DNA of 64,000 nt from Frischella japonica (GCF_014489845.1 NZ_JABURY010000015.1:140899-204898), one strand, 5' to 3'; shown: positions 1 to 8,901, numbered from the stretch's first letter. Made by a program: numbers and translations. Notes: generated from the sequence alone by a model not told the origin.

Positions 1-899
1 TATCAGCTCAAATAAATCGTTTTATACCGATCAAAGCTAGTACAATTTTAGTTGGTAATAATGATTCGATTTCATTTGCTGAAGCGTTATCAAAAAAAGG
101 AATTCATTTTCTATTAGAAAATAGTCAGCTAGATCGAATATCTAACATTCTTTATATGCGTAGTGAATCTAAAGAAAATACCAGTAAAAGAATTGGTAGT
201 GTAGTTACTTTCTTTGGATGTAAAGGGGGTATTGGTACATCATCACTAATTGTCCATATTTTGAAAAATATTAGCCAGTCAACAAAATTCCCTATTTTGT
301 ATATTCAAGGAGCTTCAACGAGTCGAAACGCTGATTTTATCCTTGAAACACCAATAGATAAAGAAGGCTCAGTTACAGAAATAAATGAATTTCTTCGAGT
401 GAAAATTGAACAGGATGATGAAGTCGGTAAATATGATTTCCTTGATACTACTTCATTTAACATTACAATATTTGATCAGAACATTGGTTTACACTCTACA
501 ATGAAACATTTTGAAAGTATTGTTAACTTATCTAATATTGTCATTTTCGTTATAAATCGTGATCCTTATACAATAAAAATTGCTAAAAATGCACTTGAAG
601 AAATTAATCGGATTGGTCAAAAAAATAAATTGATCCTTAATAAACGCTTTTTATTTTGTGTAAATGATAATCAACCTATTGATAAAACTTCCTCATTGCA
701 AGATAGTGATATCGAAGAGTTTCTTGGAAAAACAATTAATTTTAGACGTAATTATATTTCTAGTAATGAAAAATTTAAGAAGGCGTATAATTCATCAGAA
801 ATTGACGTAATTTCGACTGCCGTCATGGGAATTGAAAAAGATTCCACTCAACCACATCGTTCATTTTTCTCTGTTCTTGCTAAGAAAAAGAAAAAATGA
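1..899 (+). CDS. tadZ: TadZ/CpaE-like pilus-locus ATPase, 5' end outside window
   Basis: The frame is open from the first bases of the window, so the gene begins upstream; the first internal ATG (156) is not a credible start because about 51 codons before it read as protein in the same frame. From that ATG the protein shows a MinD/ParA-type fold: a deviant Walker A (GCKGGIGTSS, about residues 22-31), an IFDQN strand in the Walker B position and a VIFVINRD strand. TadZ/CpaE proteins have an atypical receiver-like N-terminus followed by such an ATPase and localise the Tad secretion machine at a cell pole. Pseudopilin genes follow 22 nt downstream on the same strand, which supports TadZ rather than a generic ParA. 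Codon use is strongly AT-rich like the rest of the locus. Confidence 0.75.
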   Translation, partial: SAQINRFIPIKASTILVGNNDSISFAEALSKKGIHFLLENSQLDRISNILYMRSESKENTSKRIGSVVTFFGCKGGIGTSSLIVHILKNISQSTKFPILYIQGASTSRNADFILETPIDKEGSVTEINEFLRVKIEQDDEVGKYDFLDTTSFNITIFDQNIGLHSTMKHFESIVNLSNIVIFVINRDPYTIKIAKNALEEINRIGQKNKLILNKRFLFCVNDNQPIDKTSSLQDSDIEEFLGKTINFRRNYISSNEKFKKAYNSSEIDVISTAVMGIEKDSTQPHRSFFSVLAKKKKK

Positions 900-921
900 T
901 TTATAACAGGAAAACATAATT

Positions 922-1401
922 ATGTGCATCTTAGCTAGATTAATAAAACAAAAAAAAGGGGTGATATCAATAGAGTTTGCTTTAGTTTTCCCCCTTTTAA
1001 TTTTATTATTTATTTTTGTATTGGAAATGAGTCGATTAATGTTTATTGCTTCATCGCTCAATCTTGTATCTTCGGAAATAGCACGAAGAGTATCATTATC
1101 AGAAGATGTAATTAAAAACTCCAGCGGCTATGCTGATATTTTTTCTGAAGAATTAAAAAATGAATTATCTTTATGGGGAATAGTTACTGATAAAAATAGC
1201 TTAAATGTTATCGTTAAATATTGTAAAAACACTCAAGAAGTTATTAATGAGCAATGTAGCGGTTCATTAAAAGGAGATAGTAAAATCATCTATTACTATG
1301 TATCTTATAAATATAACCCTCTTTTTGCTTCAGCATTCACAAGATTAGCTGATTCTTCTGTAACAAGAAGAACTATAGTTTATCGTGAATTTCATTCTTA
1401 A
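922..1401 (+). CDS. tadE: TadE-like minor pseudopilin
   Basis: 159-residue protein with the TadE signature at its N-terminus: a short basic leader ending in KKG, then VISIEFALVFPLLILLF, a hydrophobic segment with the conserved glutamate at position +5 relative to the likely prepilin cleavage after Gly. The remainder is an extracytoplasmic domain containing two cysteines close together (YCKN and EQCSG) that may form a disulfide. TadE is processed by the prepilin peptidase (TadV, encoded at the end of this locus) and is needed for Flp pilus assembly. An AGGA Shine-Dalgarno lies about 10 nt before the ATG. The gene sits directly between tadZ and tadF. Confidence 0.8.
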   Translation: MCILARLIKQKKGVISIEFALVFPLLILLFIFVLEMSRLMFIASSLNLVSSEIARRVSLSEDVIKNSSGYADIFSEELKNELSLWGIVTDKNSLNVIVKYCKNTQEVINEQCSGSLKGDSKIIYYYVSYKYNPLFASAFTRLADSSVTRRTIVYREFHS

Positions 1402-1418
1402 TCATAGGCTATAAGATC

Positions 1419-2207
1419 ATGATAACTAATATTATAAAATTTATAAAAAATCGTAAGGGTGTTATTTCGATTGAATTTGCAGGCGTTTTTTTCGTGTTTG
1501 TAATGATATTGTGTGTCGTTTATGATATTTATAATACTGTTACTTTGCAAGATAATTTAGAACGAACTAACTATACAGTTGCTTCATTATTTCGAGAACG
1601 ATCCGCTTTGTACCCTAAGATAGACGATACAATAAGTGATCGTAGCAGCACTTATGAGCAATTTAAAAGTTATGAATTATTTACCGTTGATCAAGTTAAA
1701 GAAGCGCAAGCATTAGCTAAGAAGTTGTTAAACAAAGATGTTTCAATTAGAATTGATGCTTTATTTATAAAGCAGGATCAAAATCAACCTTTAATTATAT
1801 ATAATTCTAACCAGCTCAAAACAATAAGCTTTTCGTCATGTACTTATAGCGCGTGTAATAATGACATTAAGGAATATCTTAAAAATCGCCCTAATATGGC
1901 TGAGACTTCCATAGGAAATAAAGACTATACTAAACTTGCTCCTTTTGTGAAAAGAGTATTTAGAACTAAAGACCAAGCTGCTGATTTACAACCACTCTAT
2001 GGTCGATACATACCATTATATAGAGTGAGTATGTGTATTAACAATGACGAAAGCTTATTTTTAAAATTTAATAACAGGCAAAATAAAAATAATAGATTGC
2101 TCCCTAACTTATGTAGCGAAACAACTGTCATTTCCCGTTGTAATGATTTAAGTGATGCGCGTGAGGGTTGCCCAATATATATTTACCGCCCCTCTTATCA
2201 TCAATGA
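1419..2207 (+). CDS. tadF: TadF-like pseudopilin
   Basis: 262 residues. The N-terminus again carries a short leader NRKG followed by VISIEFAGVFFVFVMIL, the pseudopilin-like pattern with Glu five residues after the Gly, then a periplasmic domain with several cysteines (SSCTYSACNN, SMCINN, LCSETT, SRCND, EGCPI), consistent with disulfides in the envelope. TadF proteins are longer relatives of TadE in tad loci and are processed by the same peptidase. It starts 17 nt after tadE and its end is followed within 17 nt by the tadG start, so tadE-tadF-tadG are probably co-transcribed. Confidence 0.75.
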   Translation: MITNIIKFIKNRKGVISIEFAGVFFVFVMILCVVYDIYNTVTLQDNLERTNYTVASLFRERSALYPKIDDTISDRSSTYEQFKSYELFTVDQVKEAQALAKKLLNKDVSIRIDALFIKQDQNQPLIIYNSNQLKTISFSSCTYSACNNDIKEYLKNRPNMAETSIGNKDYTKLAPFVKRVFRTKDQAADLQPLYGRYIPLYRVSMCINNDESLFLKFNNRQNKNNRLLPNLCSETTVISRCNDLSDAREGCPIYIYRPSYHQ

Positions 2208-2224
2208 TAATTAAGAAGGTCATT

Positions 2225-4249
2225 ATGAAAAAAACTAAAAAAATATTTAATCAACAAAAAAAATTTATATTTGGCTTTTTTAACGATAACGCTGGTAGCA
2301 TTATTATACCTTTTGCTATTATGTTACCAACAATTGCATTATGTTTTGCTTTTAGTATAAATACTTCGAAAACTCTTAGAGATAAAATTGCTGTTTCAGA
2401 AGCAACTAATGAGGCATCGTTAGCAGTATTGGCGCTAAATAATAAAAATGAAGGTCTAAAAGCTAATCTAGAAAACAAAGCAATAGCTCAAAGTTACATT
2501 AATTATTATTTAAAAAATGAAATTAATGCCAATTCTTATGACACCGATAGCATGCTAGATGTTATTTATGATAAGGAGAAAAAAGAATATTACATTTCTT
2601 ATAATCGTAAAGTCGATGCATTAATAAAATCGGATTCCTTAGGTAAACTTGGTTCTTCCATAGATGTAAATAATGATCAGAAAGGTTATGGTAATACTCG
2701 TAGACAAGAAATAAATCTTAACAAATATGACATCGCTTTTATTGCTGATTTTTCAGGATCATCCACCTGTTTAGAGTCTGATGGTAATTGTAATAAATAC
2801 TCTGAAATAATGGAAGGTACATCATCAATTAAACCAAAAATCAGAATTAATGCAGCGATGTCAGCCATTAAAAAAATAGTAGATGTTTATTCTCAACCTG
2901 AAGAATACTCATATGCATTAATACCTTATGATATTGGTGTTCCAATTGCAAATAATGGAAAAAATATTTTAGGAGGACAATCCTATTCCTGTTCAGTACC
3001 TTATAAGTTAAAAAACCCCTTTGATACAATAGATTTTGAATTTTGGGCAAACAAAAATATTTTTTTCAGAGAATGGAAAAAATTAAAAGATGCAGGCAAA
3101 ATAACCAATTATTTAAATTACACCTATTTTGGTGTTCAGATGGGTACTGGTTTCTTTGGTATTGATCATTCTAGCTTTATTTTCTATTATCTAGATTATT
3201 ATAACTATAAATATTATTCCAAAATTGTCGGACCTGCAAAAAATTATTTTAATGACTATCAGTTACAAACAGCAGGTTATTGTAAGAAAAATTACCAAAC
3301 ACCTGGTTCTACCGCATTTGCTAAATACAGATATTCTTGTGGTATTGATCAGAAAGATTATCCACTTTCTGATTCTAATCGGCGAAAAGTTGAAAAACAA
3401 TATGCTTACATGGTGCAATTGTATGATTACATGTATTCCGATGATTCCGGTTATAACAATCATTTATCCTTAGCTAATAATAATACGATAGATTTCGATG
3501 GTACGATAAATAATTTGTTTGCGCACAACTATAAACCAATTACTTTTACCCGCCCTATTGTTCCTGCTACATCAGATTTTACACCATTCCAAGCTATGTG
3601 TTCATCCCCTTTATATAACAACGGGGTTATGTTTGCGGGTCAAAGTAAATTGCATGAATCTGAATTATTTGATAGTACTTATTGGAAAGTCCCCCTCTTT
3701 AAAAATGGCCCTTATTTGGTTGATCTAACTAGTGCCTCAGAAATATCCGATATTTTAGGAAAAGCATCTTGGAAACCTGGTGGGGGAACCGATACTATGT
3801 CTGGTTTTTTGACCTCTATACCAATACTATATAAAGGTAAAGGTGATAATAAAATTTTTATCGTTTTAAGTGATGGTAAAGATGATTCTGGGGCTGAGAA
3901 ACTAACTGAGACTTTTCTTAATAAAAAGGATTTATGTTTGACTACAAGGAGAGTTTTTCTAAATAATCAAGTTAAAAGTACGTCTTTTCATTATATAAAA
4001 CTATCGCCAATATATGCAGGAAAATCGATTGATAGTTTGTCAGAAGATGAAGCTAAACAAGAATTCGGACCATGGGTTAATTGTGTAAAGTCGTCTTATA
4101 AAACATCGAATAGTGGATTGGTTACAACTGCATCTGGAGGCGATGATTATAAGAAATATCTTCATTTCGCCAGTGATGAACTTGAAGTATTTGAAATAAC
4201 TCGTGAAATAATTGAAGCTGAAACAGGTAATTTTATTTTACGGAAATAG
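2225..4249 (+). CDS. tadG: TadG-like protein with VWA domain
   Basis: 674 residues from the ATG at 2225, chosen because AAGAAGG lies about 8 nt upstream; the longer frame from 2168 would overlap tadF. The N-terminus has the TadG pattern: basic leader, DNAGSIIIPFAIMLP, one hydrophobic helix, then a long extracytoplasmic region. A von Willebrand A fold is supported by a MIDAS-like DFSGS at about residue 175 and a second strand IVLSDGKDD near 550; the roughly 370 residues between them are tyrosine- and asparagine-rich and exceed a normal VWA core, so a large insertion is likely. TadG proteins are envelope-anchored assembly or adhesion factors of Flp pili. Its last 37 codons recur twice downstream as duplication scars. 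Confidence 0.75.
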   Translation: MKKTKKIFNQQKKFIFGFFNDNAGSIIIPFAIMLPTIALCFAFSINTSKTLRDKIAVSEATNEASLAVLALNNKNEGLKANLENKAIAQSYINYYLKNEINANSYDTDSMLDVIYDKEKKEYYISYNRKVDALIKSDSLGKLGSSIDVNNDQKGYGNTRRQEINLNKYDIAFIADFSGSSTCLESDGNCNKYSEIMEGTSSIKPKIRINAAMSAIKKIVDVYSQPEEYSYALIPYDIGVPIANNGKNILGGQSYSCSVPYKLKNPFDTIDFEFWANKNIFFREWKKLKDAGKITNYLNYTYFGVQMGTGFFGIDHSSFIFYYLDYYNYKYYSKIVGPAKNYFNDYQLQTAGYCKKNYQTPGSTAFAKYRYSCGIDQKDYPLSDSNRRKVEKQYAYMVQLYDYMYSDDSGYNNHLSLANNNTIDFDGTINNLFAHNYKPITFTRPIVPATSDFTPFQAMCSSPLYNNGVMFAGQSKLHESELFDSTYWKVPLFKNGPYLVDLTSASEISDILGKASWKPGGGTDTMSGFLTSIPILYKGKGDNKIFIVLSDGKDDSGAEKLTETFLNKKDLCLTTRRVFLNNQVKSTSFHYIKLSPIYAGKSIDSLSEDEAKQEFGPWVNCVKSSYKTSNSGLVTTASGGDDYKKYLHFASDELEVFEITREIIEAETGNFILRK

Positions 4250-5757
4250 AGAGTAATAAAAATGGAGCGTAGTATTTTTTATTATGTTATTTTTTTTATA
4301 GCATCGATTTTTTCTGTCTTTGCTACTGGAAAAGAGAAAGTAACAGATTTTGAACTGGGTGTTACATTGTCTATGGCTCCTTATGGTGGCGTTGGAGGTG
4401 TTAATATGATTGACACTTCTATAACCATTGAAAATGGAGATATTTGGATATGGGGATTTCGTAATGCGGGTATATCAGGACTTGGATATGACGCGTATAA
4501 TGAAGTATCTCCCCCACAACGTGTTCAGAAATTTTTAAACGAGAAAGTTAATATTATCCAATCAGCTGGTGGTGGTTATCATATTTTAGTCCTTGATGAA
4601 AAAGGTAATGTCTGGGGATGGGGACAAAACGGGAAAAATGAAGCGGGTGCTGGTATTTGTAATCAACCATACATCAATACCCCTTGCCGTATTTTAAAGT
4701 ATCAAAATATAATCCAAATTGGCACTGGAGAATATGTTTCACTAGCTTTAAGTAAATCAGGTGAAGTCTATACTTGGGGTCACGGAAGTTATGGCCAAAT
4801 AGGCAATGGAAGACAAGATGATATAAATCGTATGTATAAAATACCTCAAGAGTATTTTGGTAATCAACCTGTTATACTTTTAGGTGCTGCCTATGAGGGT
4901 GGTTATGCAGTAAATGCTTCCGGTCAAATATTTGGTTGGGGGGATGATCAACATAACAGTTTCGGCTACGAAAACCGCGATGAGCATGTATATCGTACTA
5001 GACCGGTACCATTAAACATTCAAGTTGATGGTCGCAGGGTGGATTATATCTGTGGCGGCGAAGGTTTTACTGAATATTTGCTTGATAACGGTGAAGTATG
5101 GGGTATGGGGCTTAATTCACAGTTAGGGATTGAGGCAAAAACAGGAAAAACAGCAAAACCTGTCAAAATAATGTCAAATGTTAAAACGCTTTATTGTCGT
5201 TATGCTGGTTCTATTGCTATCACTTTTGATAACGATATTTATACTTGGGGAACAGAAGACTATGAAATGGGCGGTACATCTCCGATACAGCGTAATCATC
5301 ATAAAAATATAACTAAAGTCGATGGCGGTAAACATCATATTATTTATTGGACTGACAAAGGTGACGTTTATGGTGTTGGCTACGGTGCTGCCCATAAACT
5401 TAATAAAACAAATTCTGACAATGTTCAATGGCCTGGTAATAAAATGGATTTTGTCATTGATGAAATGAAAAAAGCTTATGGCAAAGATTTTATTCCAGGA
5501 CAAGGACAGTAAATCATTTAATATTTTTCCGCTATATAATATATAGCGGAATCAAATGTTATTAGGAGGTTTCATCGAATATCATAATATAATAAATTTT
5601 CATCGCTTAAAGTAATAGCAATAATGATGATTATTCTAAACCGCTAACCGTGTCTTTTTAAAGACAATGAAATATATGAAATTATATCGCTAGTTTTTAT
5701 ACAAAGTATGGACATTATAAATGTCTAGTTTTTATTATAAAACTATCATCTAAATAA
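4130..5757 (+). repeat. Tandem duplication unit 1 (tadG 3' end + propeller gene + spacer)
   Basis: First of three tandem units of about 1.6 kb. Each contains the tadG 3' end (intact here), a ribosome-binding region ending in TAATAAAAATG, one propeller gene, and in units 1 and 2 a matching spacer of about 245 nt. The spacer carries an AT-rich inverted repeat around CCGCTATATA (5529-5549; degenerate at 7154-7174) and the phrase ATGTTATTAGGAG. The boundary is placed at the codon where similarity to the downstream tails becomes clear; the true break could lie some tens of bases further left. Confidence 0.7.
4262..5512 (+). CDS. Secreted RCC1-repeat seven-bladed propeller protein, copy 1
   Basis: 416 residues beginning with a hydrophobic signal sequence (FYYVIFFIASIFSVFA) and no later membrane helix. 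Seven RCC1-type motifs are readable in order: GDIWIWGFRNAG, GNVWGWGQNG, GEVYTWGHGS, GQIFGWGDDQ, GEVWGMGLNS, NDIYTWGTED and GDVYGVGYG. That is the number needed for one closed seven-bladed beta-propeller. Four cysteines are shared by all three copies (a C-x8-C pair in blade 2-3, YICGG and LYCRY), which fits an oxidised extracytoplasmic protein. The C-terminus ends in the shared IPGQGQ tail. It starts 12 nt after tadG, so it is in the tad operon. The function is unknown; a pilus-associated binding module is the inference. The bacterial RCC1 fold is certain, the role is not. Confidence 0.8.
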   Translation: MERSIFYYVIFFIASIFSVFATGKEKVTDFELGVTLSMAPYGGVGGVNMIDTSITIENGDIWIWGFRNAGISGLGYDAYNEVSPPQRVQKFLNEKVNIIQSAGGGYHILVLDEKGNVWGWGQNGKNEAGAGICNQPYINTPCRILKYQNIIQIGTGEYVSLALSKSGEVYTWGHGSYGQIGNGRQDDINRMYKIPQEYFGNQPVILLGAAYEGGYAVNASGQIFGWGDDQHNSFGYENRDEHVYRTRPVPLNIQVDGRRVDYICGGEGFTEYLLDNGEVWGMGLNSQLGIEAKTGKTAKPVKIMSNVKTLYCRYAGSIAITFDNDIYTWGTEDYEMGGTSPIQRNHHKNITKVDGGKHHIIYWTDKGDVYGVGYGAAHKLNKTNSDNVQWPGNKMDFVIDEMKKAYGKDFIPGQGQ

Positions 5758-5868
5758 GCTTGTTATGGTGATAGGTATAAAAAATGCATTCATCTTACCA
5801 AACATGATTTGGATGTATTTGAAATAATTTGTGAAATTATTGAAGCTGAAAAAAGTAATTTCATCTAA
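5758..5868 (+). pseudogene. Duplicated 3' fragment of tadG (scar 1)
   Basis: An open stretch of 36 codons ending in TAA and lacking a start matches the last residues of TadG: GDRYKK against GDDYKK, DLDVFEII against ELEVFEIT, EIIEAE identical, and NFI with the stop where TadG has NFILRK. It lies immediately before the second propeller gene in the same position that intact tadG has before the first. It is best read as a by-product of the tandem duplication and not as a gene. Confidence 0.8.
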
Positions 5869-5892
5869 AAATAACAGAAAGGCATAATAAAA

Positions 5893-7137
5893 ATGAAACG
5901 TAAAATATTTAATTATGTTATTTTTTTAATTACATCTTTTACTCCTGTCTTTGTAATTTGCAATGAGAAAGTTAAGAAAGTAACAGATTTTGAAATAGGA
6001 ACTACATTGTCTATGGTTCCTTATGGTGGCGTTGGAGGTGTAAATATGATTGACACTTCAGTAACCATTGAAAATGGTAATGTGTGGATATGGGGATTTC
6101 GTGGTTCTGGTCAATCAGGAAATGGATTCTTCGTATTGAATAGCTCTCCCCCACAATATGTTAATGAATTATTTAAAGAAAACAAAAATGTCATCCAGTC
6201 TGCTGGTGGTGGTTATCATATTTTAGCACTTGATGATAAAGGTGATGTCTGGGGTTGGGGGCAAAATGGTTATAAGGAAGCCGGTGCGGGTGTCTGTAAT
6301 GTAGCATACGTCAATACCCCATGTCGTATTTTAAAGTATCAAAATATAATCCAAATTGGCGCTGGAGAATACAATTCAATGGCTTTGAGCAAATCAGGTG
6401 AAGTCTATACTTGGGGACATAATGATTTGGCTCAAGTAGGCACTGGTAATAAATACCCAATTATTGGACTCCATAAAATACCTCAAGAATATTTCAATAA
6501 TCAACCTGTTGTACTTATAGGAGCTGCCTATGAAGGTGGTTATGCGGTAAATGCTTCTGGTCAAGTATTTGGTTGGGGGGATGATGAATTAAACTCTTTC
6601 GGCTACCCAGAAAGCACGCAACGTGTGAGACCAATAGAATTAAATATTCAAGTTGATGGGAATAGAATCGATTATATCTGTGGCGGTAATGGTTTTACTC
6701 AATATTTACTTGATAATGGTGATGTGTATGGCTTAGGTGATAAGAGACAATTAGGTATTGGGGCGAGATCTGGAACAACAACAGTACCAGTCAAAATAAT
6801 GTCAAATGTTAAAACACTTTATTGTCGTTATATTAGTTCCATTGCTATCACTTTTGATAACGATATTTATACTTGGGGAACAGAAGGCTATGATATGGGC
6901 GGTTCATCTCCGATAAAGCGTAATCACCATAAAAATATTATTAAAGTCGATGGCGGTAAACATCATATTATCTATTGGACTGATACAGGTGATGTTTATG
7001 GTGTTGGATACGGTAATGAATTCAAATTTGGGTATGCTGGAATTTATGGATGGCCTGGTAGGAAAATGACTAGTTTTGTAATTAAAACAATGAAAAAAAC
7101 TTATGGCGATGATTATATTCCAGGACAAGGACAATAA
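5893..7137 (+). CDS. Secreted RCC1-repeat propeller protein, copy 2
   Basis: 414 residues, paralogous to its neighbours over the whole length: signal sequence (NYVIFLITSFTPVFVI), conserved VPYGGVGG, seven RCC1-type motifs (for example GNVWIWGFRG, GDVWGWGQNG, GEVYTWGHND, GQVFGWGDDE, GDVYGLGDK, NDIYTWGTEG, GDVYGVGYG) and the IPGQGQ tail. It is the divergent copy in blades 1 and 4-5 (for instance FRGSGQSGNG and YPESTQRVRP where copies 1 and 3 agree with each other), while its leader resembles copy 3. The four shared cysteines are kept, plus one in the leader. The start is preceded by CAGAAAGG about 11 nt upstream, in the segment derived from the tadG-propeller junction. Confidence 0.8.
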   Translation: MKRKIFNYVIFLITSFTPVFVICNEKVKKVTDFEIGTTLSMVPYGGVGGVNMIDTSVTIENGNVWIWGFRGSGQSGNGFFVLNSSPPQYVNELFKENKNVIQSAGGGYHILALDDKGDVWGWGQNGYKEAGAGVCNVAYVNTPCRILKYQNIIQIGAGEYNSMALSKSGEVYTWGHNDLAQVGTGNKYPIIGLHKIPQEYFNNQPVVLIGAAYEGGYAVNASGQVFGWGDDELNSFGYPESTQRVRPIELNIQVDGNRIDYICGGNGFTQYLLDNGDVYGLGDKRQLGIGARSGTTTVPVKIMSNVKTLYCRYISSIAITFDNDIYTWGTEGYDMGGSSPIKRNHHKNIIKVDGGKHHIIYWTDTGDVYGVGYGNEFKFGYAGIYGWPGRKMTSFVIKTMKKTYGDDYIPGQGQ

Positions 7138-7384
7138 ATCATTTAATCTTTTTCCGCTATATAATATATAGCGTAACCAAATGTTATTAGGAGATTTCAT
7201 CAGATATCATAATATAATAAATTTTTATAGTTCAGTGTGATAGCAGAAATTATTTTTATGCTAAACCGCTAACTGTTCCTTTTCTAAAGACAATAAAATA
7301 GGTAAAATTATTACGCTAATTTTTATACAAAGTATAGACATTATAAATGTCTATTTTTTTATTATAAAACTATCATCTAAATAA

Positions 7385-7495
7385 GCTTCTTATGGTGGTA
7401 GGTATAAAAAATGCATTCATATTACCAAACATGATTTGGATGTGTTTGAAATAATTTGTGAAATTATTGAAGCTGAAACAGGTAATTTCATCTAA
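7385..7495 (+). pseudogene. Duplicated 3' fragment of tadG (scar 2)
   Basis: A second start-less copy of the TadG C-terminus, 36 codons then TAA. It reads ASYGGRYKK, DLDVFEII, EIIEAETGNFI and retains ETGNFI of intact TadG, where scar 1 has EKSNFI. It is nearly identical to scar 1 at the nucleotide level, so scar 2 and scar 1 share a more recent ancestor than either does with the intact gene. Confidence 0.8.
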
Positions 7496-7519
7496 AAATA
7501 ACAGAAAGGTATAATAAAA

Positions 7520-8773
7520 ATGAAGCGTAAAATATTTAATTATGTTATTTTTTTAATAACATTTTTTACTTCTGTCTTTGTAATCGGCAATGATAAAGTT
7601 GAGAAAGTAACGGATTTTGAAATAGGAGCTACATTTTCTATAGTTCCTTATGGCGGCGTTGGTGGTACGAGTATGATTGACACTGGAGTAACTATTGAAA
7701 ATGGAGATATTTGGATATGGGGATTTCGTAATGCGGGTATATCAGGACTTGGGCATAACCCACATAATGAAGCATCTCCCCCACAACGTGTTCAAAAATT
7801 TTTAGACGAAAAAATTAGTATTACTCAAGCTGTTGGTGGTGCTTATCATATTTTAGCCCTTGATGATAAAGGTGATGTCTGGGGTTGGGGACAAAACGGT
7901 TTTTTTGAAGCAGGGGCGTTTGTCTGTCGTGCTGCTTACATCAATACCCCATGTCGTATTTTGGAGGGTCAAAGCGTAATCCAAATTGGCGCTGGAGAAT
8001 ACGTTTCAATGGCTTTAACTAAATCAGGTGAAGTCTATACTTGGGGTCACAGTATTTATGGCCAAACGGGCAATGGCACATTAAGAGCAATTAATGGTAT
8101 TCAAAAAATTCCTCAAGAATATTTTAATAATCAAGCTGTTGTGCTTATAGGGTCTGCCTATGAAGGTGGTTATGCGGTAAATGCTTCCGGTCAAATATTT
8201 GGTTGGGGGGATGATCAGCATAATAGTTTTGGCTACGAAAACGGAGGTGCGCACGTATACCGTGATAGACCAGTACCATTGAACATTCAAGTTGATGGTC
8301 ACAAAGTCGAATATATCTGTGGTGGCGAAGGGTATACTGAATATTTACTTGATAATGGTGAAGTGTGGGGTATTGGTAATTTGAAAATGTTAGGTAAAGG
8401 ATACGGTGGTTTAACCGCAGTACCAGTCATGATAATGTCAAAAGTTAAAACACTTTATTGTCGTTATATTAGTTCCCTTGCTATCACTTCTGATAACGAT
8501 ATTTATACTTGGGGAGCAGAAGGCTATGACATAGGTGGAGGAGTTCCTATAAAGCGTAATCACTACGATACTATCACTAAAGTCGATGGCGGTAAACATC
8601 ATCTAATCTATTGGACGGACAAAGGTGACGTTTATGGTGTTGGCTACGGTGCTGCCCATAAATTTGGGCGTGCAGGAAATATTGGATGGCCTGGTAGACC
8701 GATGAGTAGTTTTGTAGTTAATCAAATGAAAAAGGCTTATGGTGATGACTATATTGCAGGACAAGGTAAATAG
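7520..8773 (+). CDS. Secreted RCC1-repeat propeller protein, copy 3
   Basis: 417 residues with the same architecture: leader NYVIFLITFFTSVFVI, VPYGGVGG, seven RCC1-type motifs (GDIWIWGFRN, GDVWGWGQNG, GEVYTWGHSI, GQIFGWGDDQ, GEVWGIGNL, NDIYTWGAEG, GDVYGVGYG) and a terminal IAGQGK. Blades 1 and 4 are close to copy 1 (FRNAGISGLG, DDQHNSFGYEN), while the leader and tail resemble copy 2, so the gene is a mosaic. The C-x8-C pair and the two single cysteines are conserved. The downstream spacer does not match those after copies 1 and 2, so the array ends here; tadV follows 128 nt later. No known function. Confidence 0.8.
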   Translation: MKRKIFNYVIFLITFFTSVFVIGNDKVEKVTDFEIGATFSIVPYGGVGGTSMIDTGVTIENGDIWIWGFRNAGISGLGHNPHNEASPPQRVQKFLDEKISITQAVGGAYHILALDDKGDVWGWGQNGFFEAGAFVCRAAYINTPCRILEGQSVIQIGAGEYVSMALTKSGEVYTWGHSIYGQTGNGTLRAINGIQKIPQEYFNNQAVVLIGSAYEGGYAVNASGQIFGWGDDQHNSFGYENGGAHVYRDRPVPLNIQVDGHKVEYICGGEGYTEYLLDNGEVWGIGNLKMLGKGYGGLTAVPVMIMSKVKTLYCRYISSLAITSDNDIYTWGAEGYDIGGGVPIKRNHYDTITKVDGGKHHLIYWTDKGDVYGVGYGAAHKFGRAGNIGWPGRPMSSFVVNQMKKAYGDDYIAGQGK

Positions 8774-8901
8774 ATTACTAAATACCTTCAACAGTAAAGA
8801 AGTGTAGCCCTTAACAGATGATTATAAAAGGTTTAATCGTACATCATGATATAAAAAATTTTTATATCATGATATCTACCAAAATATTAGGTTAAGTCAG
8901 A

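Larger units (their letters stand above)
5758..7384 (+). repeat. Tandem duplication unit 2
   Basis: Second unit, about 1,627 nt: tadG tail scar, propeller copy 2 and a spacer closely matching the one after copy 1, including the inverted repeat (7154-7174, one end base changed) and the repeated phrases around TTATAGACATT and CTATCATCTAAATAAGCTT. Similar lengths of units 1 and 2 and precise co-linearity show serial head-to-tail duplication. Confidence 0.75.

Noticed and set aside
2168..2224. Longer N-terminus for TadG (start at 2168)
   Set aside because: It overlaps tadF by 40 nt and lacks a ribosome-binding site; the ATG at 2225 has AAGAAGG and begins a proper leader.
5529..5549. Classical terminator after propeller copy 1
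   Set aside because: The stem is almost entirely A:T and there is no T-run on the plus-strand 3' side, so it is recorded only as part of the repeated spacer.
5174..8791. Minus-strand open frames opposite the propeller genes
   Set aside because: They are antisense shadows repeating at the same place in each paralogue, with no coding character of their own.
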